Shown: one piece after another, positions 27,544-36,725 of the stretch
Layout: each line of letters begins with the position of its first letter
Position numbering within the stretch: position 1 is the first letter of the stretch
Assembly: GCF_000312445.1 (NCBI RefSeq)
Contig: NZ_HE997182.1
Span: 370,689 to 434,688, forward strand
DNA: 64,000 bases
Reading direction: 5' to 3'
Origin: Phocaeicola abscessus CCUG 55929
GTDB taxonomy: Bacteria; Bacteroidota; Bacteroidia; Bacteroidales; Bacteroidaceae
Notes under the pieces: model-generated
Told to the model about the DNA's origin: nothing
What the model saw: the letters and a program-made list of their open reading frames with translations, nothing else
Database searches by the model: none
Program-made: the position numbers and the translations under genes

Positions 27544-28215
27544 TCAAAAAGACTCGAAGTAGAATACAAGCACAACGATTATAAAGCCTAAAATAAGCAA
27601 AGTGGTATAAATTTTCCCGATAACTTCCCACCGTTTCATCCAAATCTGATTGTTCCAACCGAGCGTATGCATCGCGCTCCAGAATCCATGAGACAAGTGG
27701 AACCACAAAGCCACTAACCAAACGACATACAATGCGACATAGAGCCAGCAACTGAACGTTTGCTGAATATAGCCGTAACCGTCCGTCGCATCCAAACCTC
27801 CCAGAAGAGGATTGCCGATCAATTCCGCAAACATCATGTTATACCAGAAATTGAACAGGTGGAGCAACAGTCCGAGCACGATAACAATTCCCAGCACAAA
27901 CATGTTTTGTGACGCCCATTCTACCGATTTCGGCCGATCGGTCACGGCATAACGGTCTGTCCCGCGTGCGGCACGGTTCTGCCATGTCAACCAGAGAGCA
28001 TAGATGATGTGAACCACCGCTAATGCTGCCAATCCGACCGTCCCTACCAATGCATACCAATTGGCACCCAAAAATCCGCAAATAGCATTGTAGGCATTCC
28101 CGGAAAACAAGGCTACCAGATTCATCGACAAGTGAAACGTCAGAAACAGGATAAGGGCGAGACCTGTTATGCTCATCACCACTTTCCTTCCAATAGATGA
28201 ATTACTTAACCACAT
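27544..28215 (-). CDS. frdC: Fumarate reductase cytochrome b subunit
   Basis: A 223-residue membrane anchor with five hydrophobic segments, starting MWLSNSSIGRKVVMSITGLA, of the diheme b558 type (B. subtilis SdhC/Wolinella FrdC-like). Candidate heme-ligand histidines lie in FLTFHLSMN, AVVHIIYALW, LLLHLFNFW and LWFHLSHGFWSAMHTLGW. It is the first gene of the frdCAB operon, transcribed from a -7 box at 28292-28285. Confidence 0.9.
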   Translation of the reverse strand: MWLSNSSIGRKVVMSITGLALILFLTFHLSMNLVALFSGNAYNAICGFLGANWYALVGTVGLAALAVVHIIYALWLTWQNRAARGTDRYAVTDRPKSVEWASQNMFVLGIVIVLGLLLHLFNFWYNMMFAELIGNPLLGGLDATDGYGYIQQTFSCWLYVALYVVWLVALWFHLSHGFWSAMHTLGWNNQIWMKRWEVIGKIYTTLLILGFIIVVLVFYFESF

Positions 28216-28284
28216 AAATGATCGAATTTAAATTATGAATTATTAAATTACTAAACTCAAGTCACATCTTATGAATCAATAACG

Positions 28285-28292
28285 CAAAATTA
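28285..28292 (-). promoter_or_regulatory. -7 box (TAATTTTG) for frdCAB
   Basis: Consensus box on the minus strand, 70 bp before the frdC ATG. Nothing else is seen in the 28216-28419 gap. Confidence 0.6.
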
Positions 28293-28419
28293 AACGAAAG
28301 ATCTCTATAACGCAAGGAATTATAGAAATATTTCTTTAATTCTGTTTGATGGGAACACGACTTTCTTTTCTCACATTTATTATTCATAACTGTCCATTGC
28401 TGAAAGTTCCTTTCGCTTT

Positions 28420-30045
28420 TTACCGTCCAACCGGTCGGTCATTTTTTATAAAGAGTTGATCGAACTCTTTTTCTTTCAGCAAATTCAATGCTTTCTTTAC
28501 GCTTAGATTAGCTTCGTTGATTATCTGATAATACTCGCTCGTATTCCATAAATCTCTTGCTATTAAAGCTTTCAACTGCAATTTCATCAAAGGGAGCGAT
28601 TTTCGGTACTCGTCTTCATTTTTACAGGTAATTCCCTCTTTCTTTGCCAAATCGATCAGTTGTCGGATCATGCCGTCGGTAATTTCGAAGCGGCGGTTGA
28701 AATCTTCCAATTTCTTATACTTTTCAACCCATTCATTACGGTAGGCATCAATCAATTGAAAATGATACCTCAACAAGACGCCTTTCAACGCTATTCGGCG
28801 ATGATAGGCGGTATACATGGTCGTATCCACCGGAACAAAGTAGTCGGGCATAATTCCACCGCCGCCATAAACGGTACGGCGTAATTTCAAGGTCTGATAC
28901 TTCAACGAATCGGGAAAGTGGATACTGTCTGCATTTATCATTTCGCCGCTGTTATACCGTTTCAGCAACTCTTCATTGTAGTCTGCCAGGTTCTTGCCAT
29001 ACGTTTTTTGAATACAACGCCCGGATGGAGTATAATACCGAGCCACCGTTAAGCGAATCATTGAACCGTCCGGCAAATCGATAGGTCGTTGCACCAACCC
29101 TTTGCCGAAGCTCCTCCTCCCGACGATAATTCCTCTATCCCAATCTTGAACGGCACCCGTGACTATTTCGCTCGCCGAAGCGGTATACTCGTCGATCAGT
29201 ATAATCAATCTCCCCTTCTGCAACAAGCCTGTTCCTTTTGCGCGGAATTCGCTTCGTGGATTCTTCCGCCCTTCGGTATAGACAATCAGTTCTTTCTTTC
29301 CTAAAAACTCATTCGTCATATCGATGGCCGCTTCCAAATAGCCTCCTCCATTGCCTTGCAAGTCCAGTATCAGATCTTTCATCCCTTCTCTCTGCAAATG
29401 TTGGAGGACTTCCCGAAACTCTTTATGCGTGGTGGCAGCAAAACGACTGATTTTGACATACCCTGTTCTCTTGTTGATAAGATACGAAGCGTCAATACTA
29501 TAAACCGGTATTTTGTCCCTTTTGATCGTAAAGTCCAACAATCCGTCCACTCCTCTGCGCAAGACTTTCACATTGACTTTCGTGCCTTTCGGGCCACGGA
29601 GTTTACGCATAATCTTTTCAGTTCGCAGTTTCGTGCCCGCTATCGTCGTGTCGTTCACCGTGACAATCCGGTCGCCCGCCAATATGCCTATTTTTTCAGA
29701 AGGCCCTCCCGCTATCGGCTGAATCACCAGCAACGTATCTTCCACCATGCTAAACTGTATACCTATGCCATCGAACTTTCCTTGTAAGGGCTCCGTCAGT
29801 TCTCTTACTTCTTGGGGGTCGGAATAAGTAGAATGCGGGTCCAATTGTTCCAGCATCTTGATGATGGCACTGTCGACCAATTGCGCCTCATCGACCGAAT
29901 CGACGTAGAGATTCGCTATGGCATACTCGGCCATCTGCAATTTATTCGACGGTTTATTCAAAAAAGAATGTTTCTGGGCATTCATCGCGTGGATGGAGCA
30001 CAACGAAACCAGCAGGCACCATATTATTCTTCTCTTACATTTCAT
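28420..30045 (-). CDS. S41-family C-terminal processing protease
   Basis: A 541-residue secreted peptidase. The signal peptide ends near residue 23 (HAMNAQ). A PDZ domain spans ~90-170 (LQGKFDGIGIQFSMVEDTLL, GDRIVTVNDTTIAG). The catalytic domain holds the nucleophile Ser in IDEYTASASEIVTGA and the general-base Lys in GRRSFGKGLVQ. A ~190-residue C-terminal helical extension follows. Probably a periplasmic tail-specific protease; the substrate is unknown. Its start overlaps the coaD stop by 11 bp, so it ends a GNAT-parE-coaD-S41 operon. Confidence 0.87.
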   Translation of the reverse strand: MKCKRRIIWCLLVSLCSIHAMNAQKHSFLNKPSNKLQMAEYAIANLYVDSVDEAQLVDSAIIKMLEQLDPHSTYSDPQEVRELTEPLQGKFDGIGIQFSMVEDTLLVIQPIAGGPSEKIGILAGDRIVTVNDTTIAGTKLRTEKIMRKLRGPKGTKVNVKVLRRGVDGLLDFTIKRDKIPVYSIDASYLINKRTGYVKISRFAATTHKEFREVLQHLQREGMKDLILDLQGNGGGYLEAAIDMTNEFLGKKELIVYTEGRKNPRSEFRAKGTGLLQKGRLIILIDEYTASASEIVTGAVQDWDRGIIVGRRSFGKGLVQRPIDLPDGSMIRLTVARYYTPSGRCIQKTYGKNLADYNEELLKRYNSGEMINADSIHFPDSLKYQTLKLRRTVYGGGGIMPDYFVPVDTTMYTAYHRRIALKGVLLRYHFQLIDAYRNEWVEKYKKLEDFNRRFEITDGMIRQLIDLAKKEGITCKNEDEYRKSLPLMKLQLKALIARDLWNTSEYYQIINEANLSVKKALNLLKEKEFDQLFIKNDRPVGR

Positions 30046-30505
30046 TTCGATCTAATTTTACGCCTTTCGGCAAGAATGCCGTCACATCTTTGCCGAAAAC
30101 CCACAATTCTCTTACGGCAGAAGAACTGACGCAAGCCAAATCCGGCTCCGTAAGCAGCAGAATCGTTTCAATGCCCGACAAACGTTTATTCATATCCGCC
30201 ATCTCTTTTTCGTATTCAAAATCTTTGATCGATCGGACTCCCCGAATGATAAATTCCGCCTTTTGTTCCTTTGCGAAATCCACCGTCAAGCCTCCATACG
30301 ATATCACCTTTACACGCGGGTTATCGGCGTATACCCGTCGAATCATGTCAACGCGCCGCTCGACAGAAAAAAGAGTTTCTTTATGTACGTTACGTTCGAT
30401 CACACTGACGACGATTTCATCCATAAAAGCCAAGGCCCGGTTTACTATCGACTCGTGCCCGACGGTAAACGGATCGAATGTCCCTGTAAACAATGCTCTT
30501 TTCAT
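30035..30505 (-). CDS. coaD: Phosphopantetheine adenylyltransferase
   Basis: A 156-residue enzyme of coenzyme A synthesis, joining 4'-phosphopantetheine and ATP to give dephospho-CoA. [20 protein letters not shown] carries the TxGH nucleotidyltransferase motif, [10 protein letters not shown] and [14 protein letters not shown] bind substrate, and [10 protein letters not shown] is the ISSTxVR-like motif. ATGA overlap with parE upstream and overlap with the S41 protease downstream show tight coupling. Confidence 0.93.
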   Translation of the reverse strand: MKRALFTGTFDPFTVGHESIVNRALAFMDEIVVSVIERNVHKETLFSVERRVDMIRRVYADNPRVKVISYGGLTVDFAKEQKAEFIIRGVRSIKDFEYEKEMADMNKRLSGIETILLLTEPDLACVSSSAVRELWVFGKDVTAFLPKGVKLDRNEM

Positions 30506-32460
30506 GCTTCGATCAAATCTTCCGTCAGATCTTCTTCCACGACTAAATTATCGATGATGAATCCCTGGCGTTCCATCGTATTTTTTCCCATATAGAATTC
30601 CAGCAGTTCTTTTACCTGATCCGTCCTGCGCAAAGTAACCTGTTCCAGACGGATATCTTTTCCGATAAAGAACCTGAATTCGTCCGGCGAGATTTCTCCC
30701 AACCCTTTGAATCGGGTAATTTCCGGATCCGGCCCAAGGTTTTTGATCGCTCGTTGACGCTCTTCCTCGGTATAACAATAGAGCGTGATAAAATCGCTCT
30801 TTTTTTCATTCGTATCCCGTTTCGCATCTACTTCAGCGATGATTTTCTTGTTCCTGATTTTCGTCCTGCGATTTCTGATACGAAACAAAGGAGTCTGCAA
30901 GATATACACGTGCCCTTTCTTTATCAGATCCGGAAAGAATTGCAGAAAGAAAGTGATCATCAGCAAGCGAATATGCATTCCGTCCACATCGGCATCGGTA
31001 GCTACGATCACTTTGTTATAGCGCAAGCCTTCCAAGCCTTCTTCAATATTCAATGCGGCTTGCAGCAAATTGAATTCTTCATTCTCGTAGACGACTTTCT
31101 TGGTCAGGCCGAAAGAATTCAGGGGTTTGCCCCGCAAGCTGAATACGGCTTGCGTATTGACGTCTCTGCTCTTCGTGATCGAGCCGCTGGCGGAATCGCC
31201 CTCTGTAATGAAGAGGCAGCTTTCTTCCTGCTGTCCGCCGCGAGTATCGCTCAAATGCACTCGACAATCGCGAAGTTTTCTGTTATGGAGATTGGCTTTC
31301 TTCGCTCGCTCGCGAGCTAATTTCGTGATGCCGTCGATCGCTTTGCGTTCTCTTTCCGAAGCCTGTATCTTCTGCATCATGATTTCGGCCGTATCGGGAT
31401 GCTTATGCAAAAAATTATCCACCTCCGTCTTGACGAAATCGCTGATAAACTTATTCACGGAAGGACCTTCCGGGCCCATATTTGTCGAGCCGAGCTTTAT
31501 CTTCGTCTGGCTTTCGAACAGGGGTTCCTGGACGTTGATGGCAATGGCCGCCACCAAGCCGTTGCGGATATCGGCGTAATCCAAATTCTTACTAAAGAAT
31601 TCCTTAACGGTTCTGGCCAAATGTTCTTTAAAGGCGCTTTGATGAGTGCCTCCCTGCGTGGTATGCTGGCCGTTGACAAACGAATAATACTCTTCGCCAT
31701 ATTGATTCGTATGCGTAAAGGCTATTTCGATATCCTCTCCTTTCAAGTGAACGATATCATAGATGCCGGTTTCGGTCATCGTATCGTTCAGCATATCCGC
31801 CAAACCGTTGCGGGAAACGATTTTTTTGCCGTTGAAAATGATCGATAGACCGGCATTGAGATAAGTATAATTCCGAAGCATCGTCTCCACGAACTCCGGA
31901 TTATAGCTGTAACCGGCAAACAAGGTCTGGTCCGGTTCGAAAAAGACATACGTGCCCGTCTGCCCCGCGGCATCTTCAGACTTGTCTTCCCATAGTTCGC
32001 CTTTTGCAAATCGAAGTTCGCGCACCTTTCCGTCCCGATAACTCCGAACGAGGAAATCGGCACTCAATGCATTGACGGCTTTCAGGCCGACCCCGTTCAA
32101 TCCGACGCTTTTCTTAAACGCCTTGCTGTCATACTTGGCCCCGGTGTTCAACACGGAGACGGCTTCGGTCAACTTGCCCTGCGGAATCCCGCGACCGTAA
32201 TCCCTGACGCCGACCCGAAGGTTATCCTCGATGGTAATTTCTATCTTACTGCCGGCATTCATTTTGAATTCATCGATACTGTTATCGATGACTTCTTTCA
32301 ACAGCACATAAATACCGTCTTCCATATGCGAGCCGTCACCCAGCTTGCCGATATACATGCCGGGACGTGTCCTGACATGTTCCATATCGGTCAGATGCCG
32401 GATATTGTCATCATCGTAGATGATATGTTCGTCCATGGCTTTTTCGTTCTCCCTCATCAT
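30502..32460 (-). CDS. parE: DNA topoisomerase IV subunit B
   Basis: A 652-residue type IIA topoisomerase ATPase subunit. The GHKL ATPase has [20 protein letters not shown] and [17 protein letters not shown]. The transducer domain ends near residue 390. The TOPRIM domain has [14 protein letters not shown] and [20 protein letters not shown]. The C terminus ([13 protein letters not shown]) lacks the insert seen in many GyrB proteins, and the linked coaD and GNAT genes suit a parE rather than gyrB call; its partner parC is not in the window. Starts at 32457 or 32436 are also possible. Confidence 0.85.
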   Translation of the reverse strand: MMRENEKAMDEHIIYDDDNIRHLTDMEHVRTRPGMYIGKLGDGSHMEDGIYVLLKEVIDNSIDEFKMNAGSKIEITIEDNLRVGVRDYGRGIPQGKLTEAVSVLNTGAKYDSKAFKKSVGLNGVGLKAVNALSADFLVRSYRDGKVRELRFAKGELWEDKSEDAAGQTGTYVFFEPDQTLFAGYSYNPEFVETMLRNYTYLNAGLSIIFNGKKIVSRNGLADMLNDTMTETGIYDIVHLKGEDIEIAFTHTNQYGEEYYSFVNGQHTTQGGTHQSAFKEHLARTVKEFFSKNLDYADIRNGLVAAIAINVQEPLFESQTKIKLGSTNMGPEGPSVNKFISDFVKTEVDNFLHKHPDTAEIMMQKIQASERERKAIDGITKLARERAKKANLHNRKLRDCRVHLSDTRGGQQEESCLFITEGDSASGSITKSRDVNTQAVFSLRGKPLNSFGLTKKVVYENEEFNLLQAALNIEEGLEGLRYNKVIVATDADVDGMHIRLLMITFFLQFFPDLIKKGHVYILQTPLFRIRNRRTKIRNKKIIAEVDAKRDTNEKKSDFITLYCYTEEERQRAIKNLGPDPEITRFKGLGEISPDEFRFFIGKDIRLEQVTLRRTDQVKELLEFYMGKNTMERQGFIIDNLVVEEDLTEDLIEA

Positions 32461-32475
32461 GATCGTCTCTTCTTA

Positions 32476-33612
32476 TCATCCAATATCTTTTCGAAAAGCG
32501 CGGCGGCGCTTGTGCTGAATATGTTCAAAATAGGCCCACTGCGCCTGCACTTTTGTGTTTTGCTCCAATTCGGGATTACTTTCCCCGTACCTAAACCCCA
32601 GCTTCTGGTAGATGGGGATCAAATCGTAAAACAGCAAGGCATTGACACCCTTGCTCTGATATTCCGGTTTGACGGCAACCAATAATAGATCCAGCGTCGT
32701 CGGACGCTTAAGGAATAAGGCCTTCAACAGGTAGAACCAGCCCAAAGGGAATAATTTTCCCTTAGCTTTCTGCAAGGCCTCCGACAAAGAGGCCATCGAA
32801 ACACCGACGGCGATCAACTCGCCGTGCTCATTTTCTACCAACGTGACCATTTGCAAATCCAGGATATTCAAATAAGTCTTCACGTACTCATCGATCTGCC
32901 CCTGAGTCATTTGGGAATACCCGTAGAGCGGAGCGTAAGCTTCGTTAATCAAGTCGAAAATCTTCTGGCCGTAATTCCCTTCTCGAATTTCTTTTCTGCT
33001 ACGAAGCTTTTTAATCTTCAACCGATATCGCTGCAAGAGCATTTCCGAAAGCCGTTGATGTTTCTCCGGCAGCTGATCGGGAACCAGAATTTTGTACTCC
33101 ACCCAATCCGCATCCTTCACATAGCCTAAAGCTTCCATGTGACGCGGATAATACGGATAATTGTAAATGGTCGCCATCGTGCTCAGTTGATCGAATCCCT
33201 CGATCAGCATCCCTTCGGCATCCAAATCGGTAAATCCCAGCGGACCGACGATGGCAGTCATGCCTCTTTCTTTGCCCCATCGGACAACGGTATCGAGCAA
33301 TGCCTCCGAAACCGCCCTGTCGTCCACGAAATCGATCCAGCCAAAACGAACTTCCTTCTTATTCCACGTCTCATTCGCCCGTTTATTGATAATGGCGGCC
33401 ACCCGACCGACCAATACATCATGCTCGTAAGCCAGAAAATACTCCGCCTCGCAGAACTCGAAGGCTGCATTCTTCTTCGGATCGTAAGTACGCAACATGT
33501 CTTCGTACAAATCCGGTACGGAATAAGGATTATGCTTATACAATTCATAGTTGAACCGGATGAACGTTTTCAATTCTTTCCGATTCGAGACCCGCTTAAT
33601 GGTTATAGCCAT
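32476..33612 (-). CDS. GNAT-like N-acetyltransferase family protein
   Basis: A 378-residue protein of a Bacteroidetes family of long GNAT-like proteins. The N-terminal half has YFLAYEHDVLVGRVAAIINK and GWIDFVDD; the C-terminal half has LLLVAVKPEYQSKGVNALLF followed by LGFRYGESNPELEQN, the acetyl-CoA-binding GNAT pattern. Substrate unknown. It lies 15 bp before parE and is probably the first gene of that operon; a TATCTTTA box on the minus strand at 33644-33637 is a near-consensus promoter. Confidence 0.7.
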   Translation of the reverse strand: MAITIKRVSNRKELKTFIRFNYELYKHNPYSVPDLYEDMLRTYDPKKNAAFEFCEAEYFLAYEHDVLVGRVAAIINKRANETWNKKEVRFGWIDFVDDRAVSEALLDTVVRWGKERGMTAIVGPLGFTDLDAEGMLIEGFDQLSTMATIYNYPYYPRHMEALGYVKDADWVEYKILVPDQLPEKHQRLSEMLLQRYRLKIKKLRSRKEIREGNYGQKIFDLINEAYAPLYGYSQMTQGQIDEYVKTYLNILDLQMVTLVENEHGELIAVGVSMASLSEALQKAKGKLFPLGWFYLLKALFLKRPTTLDLLLVAVKPEYQSKGVNALLFYDLIPIYQKLGFRYGESNPELEQNTKVQAQWAYFEHIQHKRRRAFRKDIG

Positions 33613-33795
33613 AACAATATATCAAATTCGTGGTAAAGATACGAGTTTTTTTCCATTCAAGACAATTTTCGTTTTTTTTCATTGCCGACCCATCGGGAAA
33701 GCCTCCAGCCTCCGACAGCCCCACCCTGTCGACAGAAAGGCCCTCTTCGTTTACGGTTTGCGAAAAACATTTTGCAAAAGTAGCGGAATTATTCG

Positions 33796-33803
33796 TACTT
33801 TTG
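33796..33803 (+). promoter_or_regulatory. -7 box (TACTTTTG) for the SpmA-SpmB fusion gene
   Basis: Consensus box 27 bp before the ATG at 33830; it supports that start over the longer frame from 33551, which overlaps the divergent gene. Confidence 0.7.
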
Positions 33804-33829
33804 CCCAAACGGAACGAAAAACCATCATT

Positions 33830-35062
33830 ATGGCGCTCAACTACATCTGGATTGCTTTTTTCCTCATCGCTTTCATCGCAGCGCTGATCAGGCTGGTGTG
33901 CTTCGGCGACATGCAAGTCTTTACCGACATCATCAATGCTACCTTCAGCGCTTCGAAGACGGCTTTCGAAATCTCGCTGGGTTTAACTGGCGTGCTGTCG
34001 TTATGGTTGGGAATCATGAAGATAGGAGAAAGCGGTGGAGTCGTCCGGAAGTTCGCCCATCTGCTGAGCCCCCTGTTCACGAAACTTTTTCCGGAGATCC
34101 CCCCAGGTCATCCCGTCATGGGAAGTATTTTCATGAACATCGCCGCCAACATGTTGGGGCTCGACAACGCGGCGACGCCCCTGGGACTGAAGGCGATGGA
34201 GGGCCTGCAAACGTTGAACCCGAACAAGACGACGGCCAGCAATGCCATGATCATGTTCTTGGTGCTGAACACTTCGGGACTGACCCTCGTCCCTATCGGC
34301 ATCATGGTTTATCGGGTCCAGCAGGGTGCCGCCCAACCGACCGATATCTTCATCCCCATCCTGTTGGCGACATTCGTTTCCACACTAGCGGGCATCGTGG
34401 CGGTGAGCATTTACCAGAGGATTCAGCTACTGAACCGGACAGTGCTGCTTTTCTTAGGCGGAGTGAGCCTCTTTTTCGCCGCGCTCGTCTATGGCTGTTC
34501 CCTGCTCTCGCAAACCGATCTGAACACCTACGCCACATTGGCGGCCAATCTGCTGCTCTTTACCATCATCGTATCTTTTATCCTGGCCGGCATCCGCCGG
34601 AAAATCAATCTATACGATACCTTTATCGAAGGATCCAAAGAGGGTTTCCACACAGCCGTGCGCATTATTCCGTATCTGATCGCCATACTGGTAGCCATTG
34701 CCGTGTTCCGCGCTTCGGGAGCGATGGAGTACTTCATAAACGGTATCGGCAAAGCCGCGGCCCTTTGCGGACTGCCGACCGACTTCGTGCCGTCGCTTCC
34801 CACCGCTTTAATGAAACCCCTGAGCGGAAGCGGCGCCCGAGGCATGATGCTCGATGCGATGGCGACCTACGGGGCCGATTCGTTTGTCGGACGCCTCTCG
34901 TGCATCTTTCAAGGCTCTACGGATACGACATTTTACATCCTGGCCGTTTATTTCGGGAGCGTAAATATCGCCAAGACACGCCACGCCCTCCCATGCGGTT
35001 TGATCGCCGATTTTGCCGGCATCGTCGCAGCTATCTTCATCGGATACCTTTTCTTCGGATGA
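33830..35062 (+). CDS. Fused SpmA-SpmB-type membrane protein (nucleoside recognition domains)
   Basis: A 410-residue polytopic membrane protein. The N-terminal half matches the SpmA pattern (FSASKTAFEISLGLTGVLSL, GHPVMGSIFMNIAANMLGLD, NAATPLGLKAM). The C-terminal half matches SpmB (EGSKEGFHTAVRIIPYLIAI, LPTALMKPLSGSGARGMMLD, GSTDTTFYILAVYFGSVNI). SpmA and SpmB are separate spore-core dehydration proteins in Bacillus; Bacteroidales do not sporulate, so the role is another, possibly solute or nucleoside transport (Gate domains). Single-gene transcription unit. Confidence 0.85.
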   Translation: MALNYIWIAFFLIAFIAALIRLVCFGDMQVFTDIINATFSASKTAFEISLGLTGVLSLWLGIMKIGESGGVVRKFAHLLSPLFTKLFPEIPPGHPVMGSIFMNIAANMLGLDNAATPLGLKAMEGLQTLNPNKTTASNAMIMFLVLNTSGLTLVPIGIMVYRVQQGAAQPTDIFIPILLATFVSTLAGIVAVSIYQRIQLLNRTVLLFLGGVSLFFAALVYGCSLLSQTDLNTYATLAANLLLFTIIVSFILAGIRRKINLYDTFIEGSKEGFHTAVRIIPYLIAILVAIAVFRASGAMEYFINGIGKAAALCGLPTDFVPSLPTALMKPLSGSGARGMMLDAMATYGADSFVGRLSCIFQGSTDTTFYILAVYFGSVNIAKTRHALPCGLIADFAGIVAAIFIGYLFFG

Positions 35063-35126
35063 CGCGACAAACGGATACGACGCAACGGCCATCCCCTGGC
35101 AAAAGCCTCGAAACATTTAAAAAATG

Positions 35127-35196
35127 CCTTTGACCGGCTTAGCAAGCTTCAAAAAGTTATTTTGGACCCTTTGACTGACTTAGCAACCATTAAAAA
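35127..35196. repeat. Two imperfect 29-bp direct repeats
   Basis: cctttgaccggcttagcaag at 35127 and cctttgactgacttagcaac at 35168 each continue into a ...caaaaa/ttaaaaa end; they are 41 bp apart. They lie between spmAB and rlmL in otherwise featureless sequence. Confidence 0.55.
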
Positions 35197-35277
35197 CGGA
35201 AGCGGAAGTAGCAGGTATTCGGAAAAATCTCCTCCCTATTTTATCTATTTCCGCACAGAGAATAAGCAAAATTACAC

Positions 35278-35285
35278 TATCTTTG
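35278..35285 (+). promoter_or_regulatory. -7 box (TATCTTTG) for the rlmL operon
   Basis: Consensus box 36 bp before the rlmL ATG at 35322; it probably drives the seven genes to 43132. Confidence 0.72.
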
Positions 35286-35321
35286 CAGCGACATACCGTA
35301 ATCACGTAATTATCATCGACG

Positions 35322-36722
35322 ATGAACGAAGAATTCGAGCTTATAGCCAAAACCTTTCAAGGATTGGAAGAGGTATTGGCAAAAGAACTCATGGAGTTGG
35401 GAGCCCATAACGTACGAACAGGCAGACGGATGGTTTCCTTTACCGGTGATAAAGCCATGCTGTATAAGGCAAACTTCTGCTTGCGCACCGCTATCCGGAT
35501 TTTAAAACCGATCACACATTTTCAGGCCAACGATGCGGACAACGTATACGAGATGGTAAAGACAACTGTCCGGTGGAAAGATTATCTCGATACGGAAAGA
35601 ACCTTCGCCGTGGAAGCGGTAGTATACTCGGAAAACTTCCGGCATTCCAAATTCGTGGCCTATCGCGTAAAGGATGCCATTGCCGATTATTTTTGCGAAC
35701 TGACGGGAAAACGTCCTTCCGTCAGCGTGACAAATCCGGATATCTTGATCCATATTCACATCGCCGAAGACGATTGCACGCTATCGTTAGACAGTTCGGG
35801 CGAATCGTTGCATCGACGCGGATACCGCCAGAAATCGGTCGACGCTCCGCTGAACGAAGTACTGGCGGCAGGGATGATCCTGATGACCGGCTGGCGCGGC
35901 GAATGCGATTTGATCGATCCGATGTGCGGCTCGGGCACCATCCTCATCGAAGCGGCGTTGATCGCTAAAAATATCGCGCCGGGTATCTTTCGCAAAGGTT
36001 TCGCTTTCGAGAAGTGGAACGATTTCGATCAAGACCTGTTCGACGAGATCTACAACGATGACTCCGCCGAGAGGGCCTTCGCCCACCACATTTACGGATA
36101 CGACAACAACCCGAAAGCCATCGTCGTGGCCACGCACAACGTCAAAGCAGCGGGCCTGAGCAAAGCCGTCGCACTGAAACTCCAATCGTTTCAACAATTC
36201 GAACAACCGGCCGCAAAGAGCCTGATCATCACCAATCCCCCCTACGGAGAACGGATCGCTTCGGACGATCTGTTAGGACTGTACCAAATGATCGGCGAAC
36301 GGCTGAAGCACGCCTTCGTCGGAAACGACGCATGGATTCTAAGCTACAAGGAAGAATGCTTCAACGAAATCGGACTGAAACCTTCCGACCGTATCTCCCT
36401 CTACAACGGCGCGTTGGCTTGCGAATTCCGCAAATACCAAATCTTCAGCGGGAAATACGCGGAGTTCTGCTCGAGTCGGCCGGAAAAGCAGTTCAAAACG
36501 AACCGCAACACATTCCGCCCTCATCGTTTAGGAGAGAAACGGAACGACTTCGGCAAAGAACGCCGCACCAGCTACAGAGCCCAGCAAGAAGAAAGAAAAG
36601 AAGGAAAAAGAGAAAAGCCGATGTCGTACCCCGAACGCAAGAGGATGGAAAGAGCGAACGGGAAGAAGGCCAACCGACCTTCCGAAACACAATATACGAG
36701 GAAAAGAAATAATCAGGATTAA
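35322..36722 (+). CDS. rlmL: 23S rRNA (guanine-N2)-methyltransferase, RlmL N-terminal type
   Basis: A 466-residue THUMP-methyltransferase. Residues 1-~160 are the ferredoxin-like and THUMP RNA-binding part. The Rossmann methyltransferase has LIDPMCGSGTILIEAALIAK and the amino-methyltransferase motif IITNPPYGERI (NPPY). It resembles the RlmL N-terminal half that makes m2G2445 in 23S rRNA, without the RlmK half. The last ~85 residues are a highly basic, low-complexity tail (KRMERANGKKANRP) likely to bind RNA. The S9 peptidase gene starts 3 bp later. Confidence 0.85.
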   Translation: MNEEFELIAKTFQGLEEVLAKELMELGAHNVRTGRRMVSFTGDKAMLYKANFCLRTAIRILKPITHFQANDADNVYEMVKTTVRWKDYLDTERTFAVEAVVYSENFRHSKFVAYRVKDAIADYFCELTGKRPSVSVTNPDILIHIHIAEDDCTLSLDSSGESLHRRGYRQKSVDAPLNEVLAAGMILMTGWRGECDLIDPMCGSGTILIEAALIAKNIAPGIFRKGFAFEKWNDFDQDLFDEIYNDDSAERAFAHHIYGYDNNPKAIVVATHNVKAAGLSKAVALKLQSFQQFEQPAAKSLIITNPPYGERIASDDLLGLYQMIGERLKHAFVGNDAWILSYKEECFNEIGLKPSDRISLYNGALACEFRKYQIFSGKYAEFCSSRPEKQFKTNRNTFRPHRLGEKRNDFGKERRTSYRAQQEERKEGKREKPMSYPERKRMERANGKKANRPSETQYTRKRNNQD

Positions 36723-36725
36723 CGA

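Noticed and set aside
33551-33829. Upstream extension of the SpmA-SpmB frame
   Set aside because: It overlaps the divergent GNAT gene and lies upstream of the -7 box at 33796-33803.
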